A DNA stretch of 37,468 bases from Rachicladosporium sp. CCFEE 5018 (GCA_002077045.2 KZ111150.1:355300-392767); one strand, 5' to 3'. Shown: positions 1 through 10,457, counted from the first letter of the stretch. Made by a program: numbers and translations. The notes: generated by a model not told the origin, from the sequence alone.

Positions 1-101
1 CGGCTCAACTTAGTGTTCGCGTGGCTTCTGCCGAAGCTCCTTCAACTGACTCTCACTTACAAGGACATCCTTCCAGACACCAACAGATCGCCACCAGCAA
101 G

Positions 102-2068
102 ATGTCGTGGCAACGCAACAATGCCGGCAGCACCGGTGCCAACATGATCCCGCTCGGCCGTCGTCGCTTCGGCGACGACGAGGGTAGTCCACCTGTCGCC
201 AGCGAGGGCAAGCGTGGTCGCAGCCCTGAGCCAGTCCGCCGAGAGGTGGAACTGAACCCAGATGGCACCAAGAAGCGTCGCAAGCGCAACCGCTGGGGAG
301 AGGTCGCGGATAACAAGGCAGCGGGGCTTATGAATCTGCCGACTGCCATCACTGCGCCCATGACCGCCGAGCAGCTCGATGCCTATGTCGTACACTTGCG
401 GATCGAGGAGATCTCCCAGAAGCTCAGGATCAATGATGTTGTTCCGGCGGACGGTGATCGGTGAGTCAAGTCTCCCACAGCGCTCATGCGTAACTTCTTA
501 CTGACCTTCCAGATCTCCCTCGCCTCCACCCCAGTACGACAACCATGGCAAGCGTGTCAACACGCGCGAGTACCGCTACCGCAAGCGTCTCGAAGAAGAG
601 CGCCACAAGCTCATCGAAAAGGCGATGAAAATCATCCCTGGCTACCACCCGCCTTCCGACTATCGACGCCCTACGAAGACGCAGGAGAAAGTCTATGTGC
701 CGGTTAACGATTATCCAGAAATCAACTTCAGTATGCTTGCTAACTCACTAATCCTCCCCTTCATATATCTGCTCTACAGCTGTTTGAGCAACGTAAAGTT
801 GCTCGCGGCCAGTACCAGACCTCCCAATCTTCTAACACTAGCTCTGAACTCATGAACACCCACTAACACTAGTTTCTTCCCCACTAACAGTTGGCTTACT
901 CATTGGACCTCGTGGCAACACACTCAAAAAGATGGAAACAGAGTCTGGCGCAAAGATCGCGATCCGTGGAAAGGGGTCTGTCAAGGAAGGCAAGGGCAAG
1001 TCCGATGCTGCCCATGCCAGCAATCAGGACGAAGATCTGCACTGCTTGATCATGGCCGATACCGAAGAGAAGGTTAACAAGGCCAAGAAGCTCATTCATC
1101 AAGTCGTCGAGACTGTAAGTGAACATCCCTGCATCATGCGCGTACATCCACTGACACAACACCAGGCCGCCTCCATCCCCGAAGGTCAGAACGAGCTCAA
1201 GCGCAATCAGCTTCGCGAGCTTGCCGCACTCAACGGTACACTCCGTGACGACGAGAACCAGGCCTGCCAGAACTGCGGCGAGATAGGACATCGCAAGTAC
1301 GACTGCCCGAACCAGCGCAACTTCACCGCGAACATCATTTGCCGTGTTTGTGGTAACGCAGGCCATATGGCGAAGGATTGTCCCGACCGCGCTCGCGGCA
1401 CTGACTACCGCAATCTGCCCGAGCGCCGCGGCCCTGGCGATGCGACTGATCGCGAGTACGAGATGTTAATGAATGAGATTGGCGGCGGTGGTAGTGGTGG
1501 CAACGGCGCTGAGCCTGTGCGCGCAATTGGCTGGGATGGCGGCAGTGCGCCACCTGCCGGCCCTGCTGGCGATGGCATGAAGCCCTGGCAGAAGGGCCCC
1601 ACTGGCGCCGCTGCACCTTGGGAGCAAGCTCGTGGAGGTGGTGGCCCGGCGCCTTGGCAGCAGCGCCCTCCTCCGTCTGCGCCATCTGGTGGTCCAGCTC
1701 CTTGGATGAATCGTGGTGGTCAGCAAGACAACTATGGTGGAGGGCGTCAAGACAGCTATGGTGGTGGACGAGGTGGCCAGGACAACTACGGAGGAGGCGG
1801 AGGTCGCGGTGGTTACAACGGAGGTGGTGGATATGGTGGTGGCTATGATGCTGGACCACCTGGTGGAGGTGCACCCTGGCAGCAGCAGCAGAGCCGTGGC
1901 AATGCCGCGCCATGGCAGCAGCCTGCACCTGGCGGGTATGGCGGTGGCGCGCCTGGATACGGCGGTGCGCCGGGCATGGACTACAATGCTCCCCCGCCAC
2001 CACCACCCAGCGACTACCCTCCCCCTCCACCACCCAGCGACATTCCGCCGCCACCCCCACCTCACTAG
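102..2068 (+). CDS. MSL5: Branchpoint-binding protein (SF1/BBP), 4 exons
   Basis: Recognises the intron branch site and bridges to U2AF during early spliceosome assembly in the nucleus. Exons are 102-460, 513-730, 891-1114 and 1166-2068, giving 567 residues; all junctions are GT-AG and restore the family sequence. In order: a fungal BBP N-terminus (MSW..., IPLGRRRFG), a helix-hairpin region, an RSPSPPPQYD motif at the first junction, a KH domain with the LLIGPRGNTLKKM loop, a QUA2 segment (RNQLRELAALNGTLRDDE), two CX2CX4HX4C zinc knuckles (CQNCGEIGHRKYDC and CRVCGNAGHMAKDC), then a Gly/Pro-rich tail with several APW repeats and three polyproline blocks separated by SDY/SDI. The ATG at 102 is preferred over the upstream in-frame extension because it matches the family start. 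Introns 1 and 3 are 52 and 51 bp; intron 2 is unusually long at 160 bp. Confidence 0.97.
731..890 (+). other. MSL5: Long intron 2 of MSL5 with several branch sites and acceptors
   Basis: The donor is GTATGC at 731 and the productive acceptor ends at 890, which restores the KH-domain reading frame (NF-IGLLIG). The intron contains CTAAC motifs near 740, 832, 863 and 884, a direct repeat of CTAACACTAG at 832-841 and 863-872, an internal acceptor CTACAG ending at 779 and an internal donor GTAAAG at 793. Using the 779 acceptor puts a TGA in frame at 785-787. Full retention meets a stop at 853-855. Confidence 0.85.
1115..1165 (+). other. MSL5: Intron 3 of MSL5, 51 bp, open in frame
   Basis: Donor GTAAGT at 1115, acceptor CAG ending at 1165, phase 0, with a CTGAC branch site at 1151. 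Removing it joins VVET to AASIPEG as in other BBPs. Its length is a multiple of three and it has no in-frame stop, so retention would insert 17 residues between the KH and QUA2 regions. Confidence 0.85.
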
Positions 2069-2607
2069 CGATGTCTACTCCTAGACTTGGCGGCCACCCC
2101 ATCACCTCCAACGAGAGCGCCAAGATCTCTCATGCACGCTGGGATATGAGAGCGACTTGAGCGAAGCACTGAGGATGCATGGATGCGGGAGCACCAAGTC
2201 GTGTACGAAGTGAGCAAAGATAGCATGCATACCATCGGAGTATGGCCGTGTCATTTGTGCGAGGTGTTGTTCGCATGCGGCATCGGGCAGTATTAGTAGT
2301 ACGCATGAACAAGTTGCACTCCACTTCACGTAGTTCAAGTCGTTACGATCGTGACCATCATTATTCCTCACCAACCCTGCGATGCTGGCACACTGATCGC
2401 CAGCCGAACTCCGTGCTACTGTCCGTCGACCTGCCCAATTGAGCTAGCTATCTCCAAGACGCAATGCTCTCGTAAACAAACACCTTCTTGCGCACCTGTT
2501 CGTGTCTTCTCCTTTGGTTGTCTTGAGAATCGAGCTTCGAAAGTGTGTGTGGCGTTTCAGTACTTGTTGCTCAGCGACTGAGACGGAGGTGTACCCCGGC
2601 CGACAAG
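2069..2607. other. Intergenic region, MSL5 3' end to amidohydrolase 5' end
   Basis: This 539-bp stretch must hold the MSL5 3' UTR and the promoter of the next gene. I see no credible coding region, RNA gene or repeat in it; the open frames here are short and have no family-like sequence. Confidence 0.6.
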
Positions 2608-5424
2608 ATGGGCCACGACGAGTTGCCAACGTATACGCCGGTAGAAAGTACGGGGCCGAAGAAGCAGCAGAATCGCTCGCGGCCACACCGTCGCCATCGA
2701 CGTCGGGCATTTAGACTTGTGTTCCTGGCTTTCCTGGCGTACAGTCTATACACCTACTGGAACCCGCGTCCACTGAACATCAGTGTCCGGGATGGCTCAC
2801 CGAAGACTCTCAATGTAGCGAAGCTGCAGCAAGACTATGCTGTATGTGCGAAGCTGCGATCTGTACCTTCCGATCCCAGTGGATCTCGTAGTAAGAACGC
2901 GCGATGGAACGGCAGTCCTGCTACACTGATCAAGAACACCACGATCTGGACGGGCGAAGCCGTGCACGGCAACTACAGCTGGGTTTCTGGCGATGTGCTC
3001 ATTCAGTACGGTCTCATTACAAAGGTAGCAGGCCATATTGCTATCGCGGACCTGCCTGACGACACCGTAATCCACGATGGCACCGGTCGCATGCTCACCT
3101 CCGGCATCATCGACATGCACAGCCACACCGGTGTGGACTCCCTCCCCAACAGCCGCGGAGGCGAGGACACTAATGAGCTCAGCTCCGACACCACGCCCTA
3201 TGTCCGTTCCATCGATGGCTTCAACCCGCTAGACCCGCAGATTCAGATCATCAAGTCCGGTGGCGTGACGACTTCGCTCATCTTGCCTGGCTCAGGCAAC
3301 AACATCGGCGGCGAAGCTTATGTGCTCAAGCACGCTGTCGGACCCCTCAATGGTCGCTCCGAGATCAGCGCGGACGACATGCTCGCTGATCCAGATCGGA
3401 ATTGGAGGTACATGAAGATGGCCTGCGGCGAGAACGCTAAGCGCGTTTATGGGCGCGTGGGTCGTCATTTCGGACCCTTCTCCCGGCTGGGCGAGGCATG
3501 GTACTTCCGGCATGCTTTCGAGCAGGCGCGGAGCTACAATCAGAAGCAAGATGACTGGTGCGCGGCTGCTGATCAATTCGGCGCTGAGGCGATGCAGGAT
3601 TACCTTCCCACTGAGCTCGAGTGGGAGAGTCTCGGCGCTGTACTAAGAGGGCAGGTCTATGTCAACACGCACTGCTATACGATCCCTGACTTGGAGGCGT
3701 ACATTCGGCATACTAATGAGTTCAAGTTCTCGGTCAGGGCATTTCATCATGCGCATGAGACGTATCTCGTGCCGGAGATCCTCAAGCGCAACTATGGCGG
3801 GCGTCCGCCCGCTGCTGCGCTGTTCGCGGACAACATGTTCTACAAGCAGGAGTCTTACATGGGTTCTGAACAAGCTGGCAAGATCCTTAACGAGAACGGC
3901 ATCACGCCTGTCTACGTGTCGGACAACCCAGTGTTGAATGCACAGCATGTTGTCTTTGAGGCTGCGAAGGCGCATATGTATGGTCTGCCGTACCATGTAG
4001 CTCTAGCTGGTGTGACGAGCGCGAGCGCTGAGCTACTGGGACTTGGCGAGAGAATTGGCAAGGTGAAGGCGGGCTTTGATGCCGATCTTGCGCTGTGGGA
4101 TAGCGATCCGCTCAGTGTCGGTGCTACGCCAGTGCAGGTCTGGATTGATGGTGCGCCACAATTTGCTGATGCGGTCGAGATCAAGAAGCCTGCTGCGAAG
4201 CCATTAGAGAAGCGGCCCGAGGTGCCTACGATGGCTGAAGCGTCTACGTCTCACCAGGATATGATCATCACGGGCGTGACATCAATCCTCCTGCCAGACT
4301 TCGAGGAGCTAGAGAGCGCGAAAGAGGCGACCACAGTCCTCATCGTAAACGGTAGCATCTCCTGCATCAGCAGCTGCACGGCAGAGATTGCCACCATGGG
4401 TAATGCACAGACTCTGCACCTGGAGAATGGTCACATGGTCCCTCCCGCCACTGCTCTATTCTCCCACCTCGGCCTCGAAGAGATCTCCGCGGAAACCGAC
4501 ACGAAAGATGGCAACAATAACGCCGAGTCCTACTCCGCAGCCGCGCAAGGCCTGTCTCTAGACCTCAAGACGCTCCGCGCAGCGTACCGTCATGGCGTCA
4601 CAACAGCTATCACAGCCCCAGGCTACCGAGGCGGAGGCTTCAAGGGAAGCAGCGTCTCGTTCCGCGTCAACGCCGCCCACGCACTCGAGACACATGCGAT
4701 CTTGGAGAAGAAGAACAGCGTGCACTACTCCCTCCTCCCATCTACGCGCGACGACAAGACACCTTCAACATCCTCCGAAATCGCAGCACTGGAAGCCAAG
4801 CTTCTGCATGCCCTCTCCCTCAACACCTCCTCCCTCCCGCCGACTACCTCGCAAGAAACCCTCGACATCCTTGCAGTTCTCAACGGCACCCTACCCCTGG
4901 TAATCACAGTCCATAAAGCCGACACAATCGCCGCTCTCCTCTCCCTCCACTCTCTCCTGACCTCCTCACCTCACTCCGTCCCCCTCCGCCTCATAATCCA
5001 CGGCGGCGCAGAAGCGCACATCCTCGCCCCTGAACTCGCGGCCGCTAAGGTGCCCGTGATCCTCGCGGCTCCTTACCCATACAGCTTCACCTGGGACCAA
5101 CGCCGCTCGCTCACCGGTGCACCACTCACGAACGGCACGGCTATAGACGTCTTGCTCGCTGCAGGGGTGAAGTTGAGGTTGGGGACTGAGGAGGACTGGC
5201 AGACGAGGGATCTGTACTTGTATGCTGGGATCGCGAGAGCGAATTCCGGAGGTGCGATTGGGGAGAAGGAAGCGCTGGGTCTTGTTACTGGGGGACTTGA
5301 GGGATTATTCGGGAAGAAGGAAGTGAAAAGTAGAGGGTGGGTTGTGAGTGAGGGGAGTGTGCTTGAGGGGGGAAGAGTCAGGGGTGTGAGTGATGGGACA
5401 GGAAAGGTTGATGTGTGGAATTAG
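2608..5424 (+). CDS. Membrane-anchored tandem amidohydrolase-fold protein
   Basis: A single-exon gene of 938 residues. The first ATG is at 2608 (context acaagATGG); the open frame upstream starts only with GTG. A basic stretch (about residues 26-35) precedes one hydrophobic segment (about 37-51), suggesting a type II membrane anchor. The first barrel is a metal-dependent amidohydrolase: HSH at 171-173 in GIIDMHSHTGVDS, a GGVTTSLILPGSG strand, His355 in NTHCYT, the FHHAHE cluster at 379-384 and Asp439 in YVSDNP. It ends with the ADLALWDSDPL...VWIDG composite strand. From about residue 552 a second, similar unit begins but has FSH (618-620) where HxH is expected. Related to imidazolonepropionase/GlcNAc-6-P deacetylase-type amidohydrolases; the substrate cannot be read from the sequence. 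Fungal relatives may be annotated as carbohydrate esterase family 9, which I could not verify. Confidence 0.85.
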   Translation: MGHDELPTYTPVESTGPKKQQNRSRPHRRHRRRAFRLVFLAFLAYSLYTYWNPRPLNISVRDGSPKTLNVAKLQQDYAVCAKLRSVPSDPSGSRSKNARWNGSPATLIKNTTIWTGEAVHGNYSWVSGDVLIQYGLITKVAGHIAIADLPDDTVIHDGTGRMLTSGIIDMHSHTGVDSLPNSRGGEDTNELSSDTTPYVRSIDGFNPLDPQIQIIKSGGVTTSLILPGSGNNIGGEAYVLKHAVGPLNGRSEISADDMLADPDRNWRYMKMACGENAKRVYGRVGRHFGPFSRLGEAWYFRHAFEQARSYNQKQDDWCAAADQFGAEAMQDYLPTELEWESLGAVLRGQVYVNTHCYTIPDLEAYIRHTNEFKFSVRAFHHAHETYLVPEILKRNYGGRPPAAALFADNMFYKQESYMGSEQAGKILNENGITPVYVSDNPVLNAQHVVFEAAKAHMYGLPYHVALAGVTSASAELLGLGERIGKVKAGFDADLALWDSDPLSVGATPVQVWIDGAPQFADAVEIKKPAAKPLEKRPEVPTMAEASTSHQDMIITGVTSILLPDFEELESAKEATTVLIVNGSISCISSCTAEIATMGNAQTLHLENGHMVPPATALFSHLGLEEISAETDTKDGNNNAESYSAAAQGLSLDLKTLRAAYRHGVTTAITAPGYRGGGFKGSSVSFRVNAAHALETHAILEKKNSVHYSLLPSTRDDKTPSTSSEIAALEAKLLHALSLNTSSLPPTTSQETLDILAVLNGTLPLVITVHKADTIAALLSLHSLLTSSPHSVPLRLIIHGGAEAHILAPELAAAKVPVILAAPYPYSFTWDQRRSLTGAPLTNGTAIDVLLAAGVKLRLGTEEDWQTRDLYLYAGIARANSGGAIGEKEALGLVTGGLEGLFGKKEVKSRGWVVSEGSVLEGGRVRGVSDGTGKVDVWN

Positions 5425-5616
5425 GGCCGTGGACCGTTCTCGATCTAGCCCGCGGTGATATGGATGTGTACATATTGCGGAGGTCAACGGATCTGCTGTC
5501 ACGCAGTTGGAAATCTGACACAGAAGCCATGACCAAACTATGAGTGGACTCTCGATGCGATGCGCTCCATTGGATCGATTTCTCGAGGTTCGCCTCGTGT
5601 CGTGCTTTCTAGGATC

Positions 5617-8417
5617 TCATGTCGGCTCACTCCAGTCCACTTGCTCCATCACCGCCTCTCCACCCTCTTTCACGAAGCTCAACTTCAGCCGTAGTCTCAG
5701 CTTGGCGGGCGGTGCCTAGGTGAGAAAGTTAGCAGGGCTCATCTAGGAATCAGGCGCGTTTCAGATCAAGCACATACCCCTCCAGCAGCACTCACGACCC
5801 TCATCCCCTGGCTCGCCTCCTCTCCTCCTCCGATCTCAGTCGAGGAGATAGCTTGTAACTGCAACTTCTGCGTTTTCGGCACAGCAGCTTGCAGATTTAC
5901 GTTACTCAGTCCGCTGAATGCTGATGTGTTGCGAAATTTTGCTTGTAGGGAGACGGCTTGTGCATTCCGCGTGACTGTGAATGTGAGGTGGAGGTCGTTC
6001 TTGGAGTACGCGATATGTGCTGCTTGTTGTGCGGCTGGTGGAGAAGTAGAGCCGAAGAGGTCGTTCGTCGGTGGTCGAGCTTGTGCGGCGGGAGCTGGGG
6101 AGGTCGCTGTTGAGGGAGCGGAGTCGAAGAGGTCCATTATGCTCGACATACCTCCTGCTGCCGGTTGCTGTCTCGCTGTGCCGTTAAGGCCATTAGTGCT
6201 ACTGATTGGACTCATAGTCTCGCCACCGCCAAGTATGTCGGCTAATAGATCTGCGTTTCCTTGCCCGCCGTTGAGCGTTGCACTCATGTCTACAGCAGGC
6301 AGATCGGACTCCCCACCCATGAGATCGAGCAGCATGTCCTGCTCTGTGATCTGACTGACTTTCTTCTTCGATGCCGGAAGCTTAGTAGCTCGCTTCTTGT
6401 TGATACTCGTTGCTGTCGCCTCGCCAAGTACACGCTGTTCTTCACGGATCTCTGGAGGCGGCATCCGCTCAAGTACACCCTGCCGCACGCTCTCGTAGCC
6501 GAAGAGGTTCCCGTACTCCACAGCACGTTGCTGAATCTCGACGTCCAGATTCGTCTGGTGGCTCAGCAGTAACCTCCGCAACCGATCGACCTGTGCAGGC
6601 TCTTGCAATCGCGTCGTCAGCTTCATCGTAGCTGTGATAATGTACTCCGTCACGCTCTGTCCAGCGTAGCTGCTCTGCAGTATGCCTGTGAAGACATCCA
6701 CGATCTCCGACTCATGCACGTCTCGCATTTTCTCTTCGTCTTCGAAGCTGCCTCCTCGCAATAATGCATCGCCGTATTCGCCGATCACCCACGCGCCTGC
6801 TAAGTTGAGGCCCTCCTGAGACACATCATCTCGCAGTGCAGCGTAAAGTTTCTGCGCGCAGTACGTCTGTAGATCTGGCGTCGTAGCGATGAGTCGCACG
6901 AACGAAGACAGGATCTGCTCCTTGACGTAATTCCCAGCCAGCTTGAGGACCCGTAGCATCGTATCGCAGTGCCATCGCTTGTTCGGCGCGAAGCGATCAG
7001 CCGCGATGCCAATTTGCGAAGTCATGATGGGTTTGAACTCCGCATCTGCCACCTCCAAGAAGGCCAGGAGTTCCCGTATGAGTACCCGCACGTTACTCTC
7101 GTTGATCAAAGTGAAGCTCAGATCTAGCGCTCTCCGTCGGATACTGATATCCGGGTCCCGCAAGCAGTCTAGTATGGTGTTCCGATGTCTCTGCACAGCA
7201 TTCGGTTCGATAGCCACGACTTTGATGAGCGTGTTCAACGCCACGTATCGTATGTTGTTGTCCCTGTTCGTCAAGAACTTGCCCAAGATGTTCACACCCA
7301 GTACCCTCAACCCTGAGTCCGCTTCGATGTCCAGGATCGTCAATACCGCCTCGTACAGAATCGAGTTGCCCACGTTCTTACTCGAGTCTGTGTTCGTCGC
7401 TACTTGTGCCAGAATGTCGTTGATCTGCTCGCTGATCTGCGCGTCGCCTCGCCCAAGTATTCTCAGAAGTCGTAGTATTTTTACCTGCAGAAACGGGTCC
7501 GTGATGCCAGTCACATCATGCTCCGGCGCATACCCGCTCTGACTCAATCCCTTCAGCATCTTCACCAGACTTCCTGTCAATGGCCTCATGATTTCCACCA
7601 CTCCTCCCTCCCCGCCCTCCTCTTCCTCGTCTGCTTCGCACATACTGATCACCAATGTCAGACCGCTCAGCAGCACACCGTGGTTCTTGTCGTTCAGCAA
7701 TAGCTTCGCTTTGTCCAGAAAGTGCTCCTGCAGATCAGGCACCTTCCGACATATCCGCATAGCACAAAGTGCGGCTTTCCGGCGGACGTAAGGGTTCGAG
7801 GAAGTGAGTATCGTTTCGATTTCGGGAAAGAGGTCACGGGACATTTCGATACTGGCTATGTTGCCGAGCGTGCAGAGAGCAAGGCCGACGATGTACTGGT
7901 TCGAGTGGTTGAGGTCGCTGGATTGTGTTAGCTGCCTGATCGAGCCTCCTCTCTGAAGTTGAGCGGCTGTACTTCTTCAACGAGTTCGTGACAAGCGTCA
8001 GCACCTCCTGATTCTCATCCAGCAGCAACATCGTCCCCAGGTATCCCAGTCGCTTGTCCGCGAAGCGCGGCGAGGCGAGCAATTTGAGACATTCGATCTG
8101 GCCGAAGTGGGTGCGTTCGCCCAGGGTGAAGAGGTAGAGCAGTTTGGCGACATTGTTCCGCCTGTCATGTAGCATATGAGCATCATGCCCTTGAATCCGA
8201 GGCCCTGTGTAATTGCCTACCGTAGATCCGAATTATGGCTTTCCTCCCTAAAGCTCGCTCTTATGGCTGCGCTCTCCTTCTGCACCACTGCCCTCTCGTC
8301 CGCTATCGTCTTCGAGGCGCGCACATTACGAATGAATTGTTTTACTGTGTGTAACCTACGTCAGTATACTCTTCGACAAAACCAGATCCTGAGGCGGTGC
8401 TTCGTACAGGAACTCAT
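5617..8417 (-). CDS. APL4: AP-1 complex gamma-adaptin subunit, 5 exons
   Basis: Large subunit of the clathrin adaptor AP-1, acting in trans-Golgi/endosome sorting. On the minus strand the exons are 8417-8408, 8344-8221, 8161-7973, 7917-5778 and 5715-5617, giving 853 residues; all junctions are GT-AG. The first coding exon is only 10 nt (M-S-S plus one base) and splices into LKQFIRNVRA, the conserved gamma-adaptin start. The adaptin N-terminal solenoid follows, with hallmark strings RRNNVAKLLYLFTLGERTHF, ECLKLLASPRFADKRLGYLG and SRDLFPEIE. A disordered hinge carries LLDLM and MDLFD motifs that resemble clathrin-box or accessory-binding sites. The C-terminal ear domain (NDLHLTFTVTRNAQ...) is completed by the last exon (APPAKLRLRLKLSFV...). 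Without the last splice the reading frame stops early at 5766. It lies tail-to-tail with the amidohydrolase, 192 bp away. The region from 5801 upward is repeated at 11932-14548. Confidence 0.97.
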
Positions 8418-8720
8418 GTTGCGCGCTGTAGGCAGTCGCGGGCTTCAATGTAATCAGCCTTGTCGTTCAATCATCATTCATTGCGTCGTTCTGGTAGCGA
8501 GGTGAGCGAAGAAAAGCGACCATGGAGCCAGTGGTAGGGGTGTCTTGAGTTATGGCTTGGCTCATTGTTGACGGCTGAAGTCGCAGGACGTCAGACATCA
8601 AATTCGAGGTCACGTGTAGCGAGATCCCCATATCTGGGTAGGATCATGACAACATGGCGAATAATAATCTATGCAAGAGCGGCCGATCCGCAGGATCTAG
8701 TACACACAGCCTCCCACCCA
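8418..8720. other. Intergenic region upstream of APL4
   Basis: This 303-bp stretch lies between the APL4 start and the stop of the P-loop NTPase, both on the minus strand. It must contain the APL4 promoter and the NTPase 3' UTR. I see no gene or clear regulatory motif. Confidence 0.5.
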
Positions 8721-10457
8721 TCAGTCAACCCCGCTAGTCGCCCACTGATCTCCCTTCCCTCCCTCCTCCTCACTAGCCACAGCAACTACCAAACTCCCAC
8801 TCTCCTTGCCTTTGACATCCAACATCTTGATCTTGAACTTGCCACCAGCCCACAAGTCCTTGACAGTCAGCTCCCTCGTACGCTGCAAACTCTCAATAGC
8901 CGAGATCCGATCCAGCGTGTCCTGCAACAATTCATCAAATCCCTCCTGCGCACAAATCTCCCGGAACGCGTTCATCATTGGCACACTGTCAGCTCTCACC
9001 ATAGCCCGCGAATCAATCGTGAAGAGATTGATAGCGTCGTAACTCTGGACGAAGTCCGCGCGGGTCATGATCTGTCTCGCTTCATGCAGAGGGATCTGTG
9101 GCAAGATGTGGCCTTCCGTAGGGTGGTAGCAGGATGGCATTTCCTTCTCCTTGTCCACGAGGGCTTTTGCCAAGACCATAGCAGCGGAAGCGTACTTCTG
9201 CTGATTCATCACATCATCATCCATATCTTCTCCGAGAATCCAGCACTGGTTCAAAAACCACGTCTTCTCCATCGCGCAGATGGCGTCGGCGGCTGAGAGC
9301 ATGTCCGAGGACTTTGCGACGCGGCCAATATAGGACATACGGCCGCCGACTTTGTCGTAGACTTGCTCTAGCAGTGAAGGGGAGGGGTGCTCGTTGCGAT
9401 AGCGTTGGCGGTAGTTTCGGAGTGCGTCTATGGCTTTGGATTTGTTGAGGTCGAGGATTCGAATCACGTTCATGCGGGTGGCGTATTGCTTGAGGCGCTC
9501 GTAGACCCAGTAGTCGTCGGAATTGAAGATCACTGTTGCGAGGTTTGAGGCTGCCCATTGCTCTGCGCGTTGTTGGAGGAGTTCGAGAAGGTCCTTGCCG
9601 GCTGCGTCGTCGCGGAGGAGGTGCATCGAGTTGATGATGAGGATCAAGGGACGGCCGACTTTGTCGCGCCGCCGTAGAGCGACCTTTTCGAGTTTGTTGA
9701 AGGCGCGCTCGATGTCCAGCAGTGCACTGGCATCTCGAGGTCCGCGAATGGAGAATAACGAGCCAATGTTGTCTTCGTGGTACTCAAAGTCCAGTGCTTT
9801 GCCAAGCCGAATGCGTACGATCTCAGGATCTGCATGCGCATCGAACATGGCCACGCCTTCGCCGTCGATCTTGGCCATGGCGTCAATGAGCATGCTGGAC
9901 TTTCCCGTGCCTTTCTCGCCGACAAGGAGATGGTACTGCCCACGGATTTGACCGCTTACTATCGCGTCGAGCTTGGATTGCTCCTCACGAAGAACCCAGT
10001 GCTCGCGATCCTTGTCCTCATCGACAAGCACGCTGCCGCCAGTCGCAGACCCGAGTTTCGAAGTGGCGGCAAGGTCGAGAACGGGGTCGCCTGGTTCGAA
10101 GGCGTTCTCCATCTTCTTGAGGACCATGTGCTTGTAGTAGCGCGTGTAGCCGTAGCCTACTAGGCCGAGGATCGCAACCGAGGCGCCAGTGGTCAGAGCG
10201 GACTCGGCCATCTTGTAGGCTGTGGACCGCCATGAGTCCTGATTTGCATTGGGTCCTTGCCGTTTCGGGTCATCATTAGGGTCATCTGGTGGTCCTGGTA
10301 GGTTTGGCCCCGGTGGTTGTTGGACTGAAGCATGGCGTTGCTGGATCAACGTCGTTCCGGGTGTAGAGTGCACAAGTAATCGTTGGAACCCAGGTCGATA
10401 TGTACATGGTGTTGAGGTGAAGGTTGAAAGTCTTGGTAGAGTGCGATACGTAGACAT
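8721..10457 (-). CDS. Mitochondrial membrane P-loop NTPase (AAA/archaeal-ATPase-like)
   Basis: 578 residues in one exon. The ATG at 10457 is the first real start; the open frame further upstream begins with TTG. The N-terminus is rich in Arg, Ser and Thr, lacks acidic residues and runs to a QQRHAS site (about 39-44), which looks like a mitochondrial presequence. A Pro/Asp-rich linker and one hydrophobic segment (about 87-104, TGASVAILGLVGYGY) follow. The NTPase domain has Walker A GEKGTGKSS (180-188) and a hydrophobic strand LILIINSMH (271-279) at the Walker B position, where Asn-Ser replaces the usual Asp-Glu. Later YDKVGGRMSYIGR resembles the lid region of STAND/archaeal-type ATPases. Likely an inner-membrane protein conserved in filamentous fungi; its function is unknown to me. 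It diverges from CLU1 and is repeated identically at 14852-16588. Confidence 0.82.
   Translation of the reverse strand: MSTYRTLPRLSTFTSTPCTYRPGFQRLLVHSTPGTTLIQQRHASVQQPPGPNLPGPPDDPNDDPKRQGPNANQDSWRSTAYKMAESALTTGASVAILGLVGYGYTRYYKHMVLKKMENAFEPGDPVLDLAATSKLGSATGGSVLVDEDKDREHWVLREEQSKLDAIVSGQIRGQYHLLVGEKGTGKSSMLIDAMAKIDGEGVAMFDAHADPEIVRIRLGKALDFEYHEDNIGSLFSIRGPRDASALLDIERAFNKLEKVALRRRDKVGRPLILIINSMHLLRDDAAGKDLLELLQQRAEQWAASNLATVIFNSDDYWVYERLKQYATRMNVIRILDLNKSKAIDALRNYRQRYRNEHPSPSLLEQVYDKVGGRMSYIGRVAKSSDMLSAADAICAMEKTWFLNQCWILGEDMDDDVMNQQKYASAAMVLAKALVDKEKEMPSCYHPTEGHILPQIPLHEARQIMTRADFVQSYDAINLFTIDSRAMVRADSVPMMNAFREICAQEGFDELLQDTLDRISAIESLQRTRELTVKDLWAGGKFKIKMLDVKGKESGSLVVAVASEEEGGKGDQWATSGVD

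Noticed and set aside
1335..2123. Antisense open frame of 262 codons over the MSL5 tail
   Set aside because: It mirrors the GC-rich Gly/Pro coding repeats on the other strand, is His/Ser/Arg-rich and has no family-like sequence.
8565..9296. Plus-strand open frame of 243 codons opposite the NTPase (also at 14696-15427)
   Set aside because: It lies antisense to a well-supported coding region and has low-information composition.
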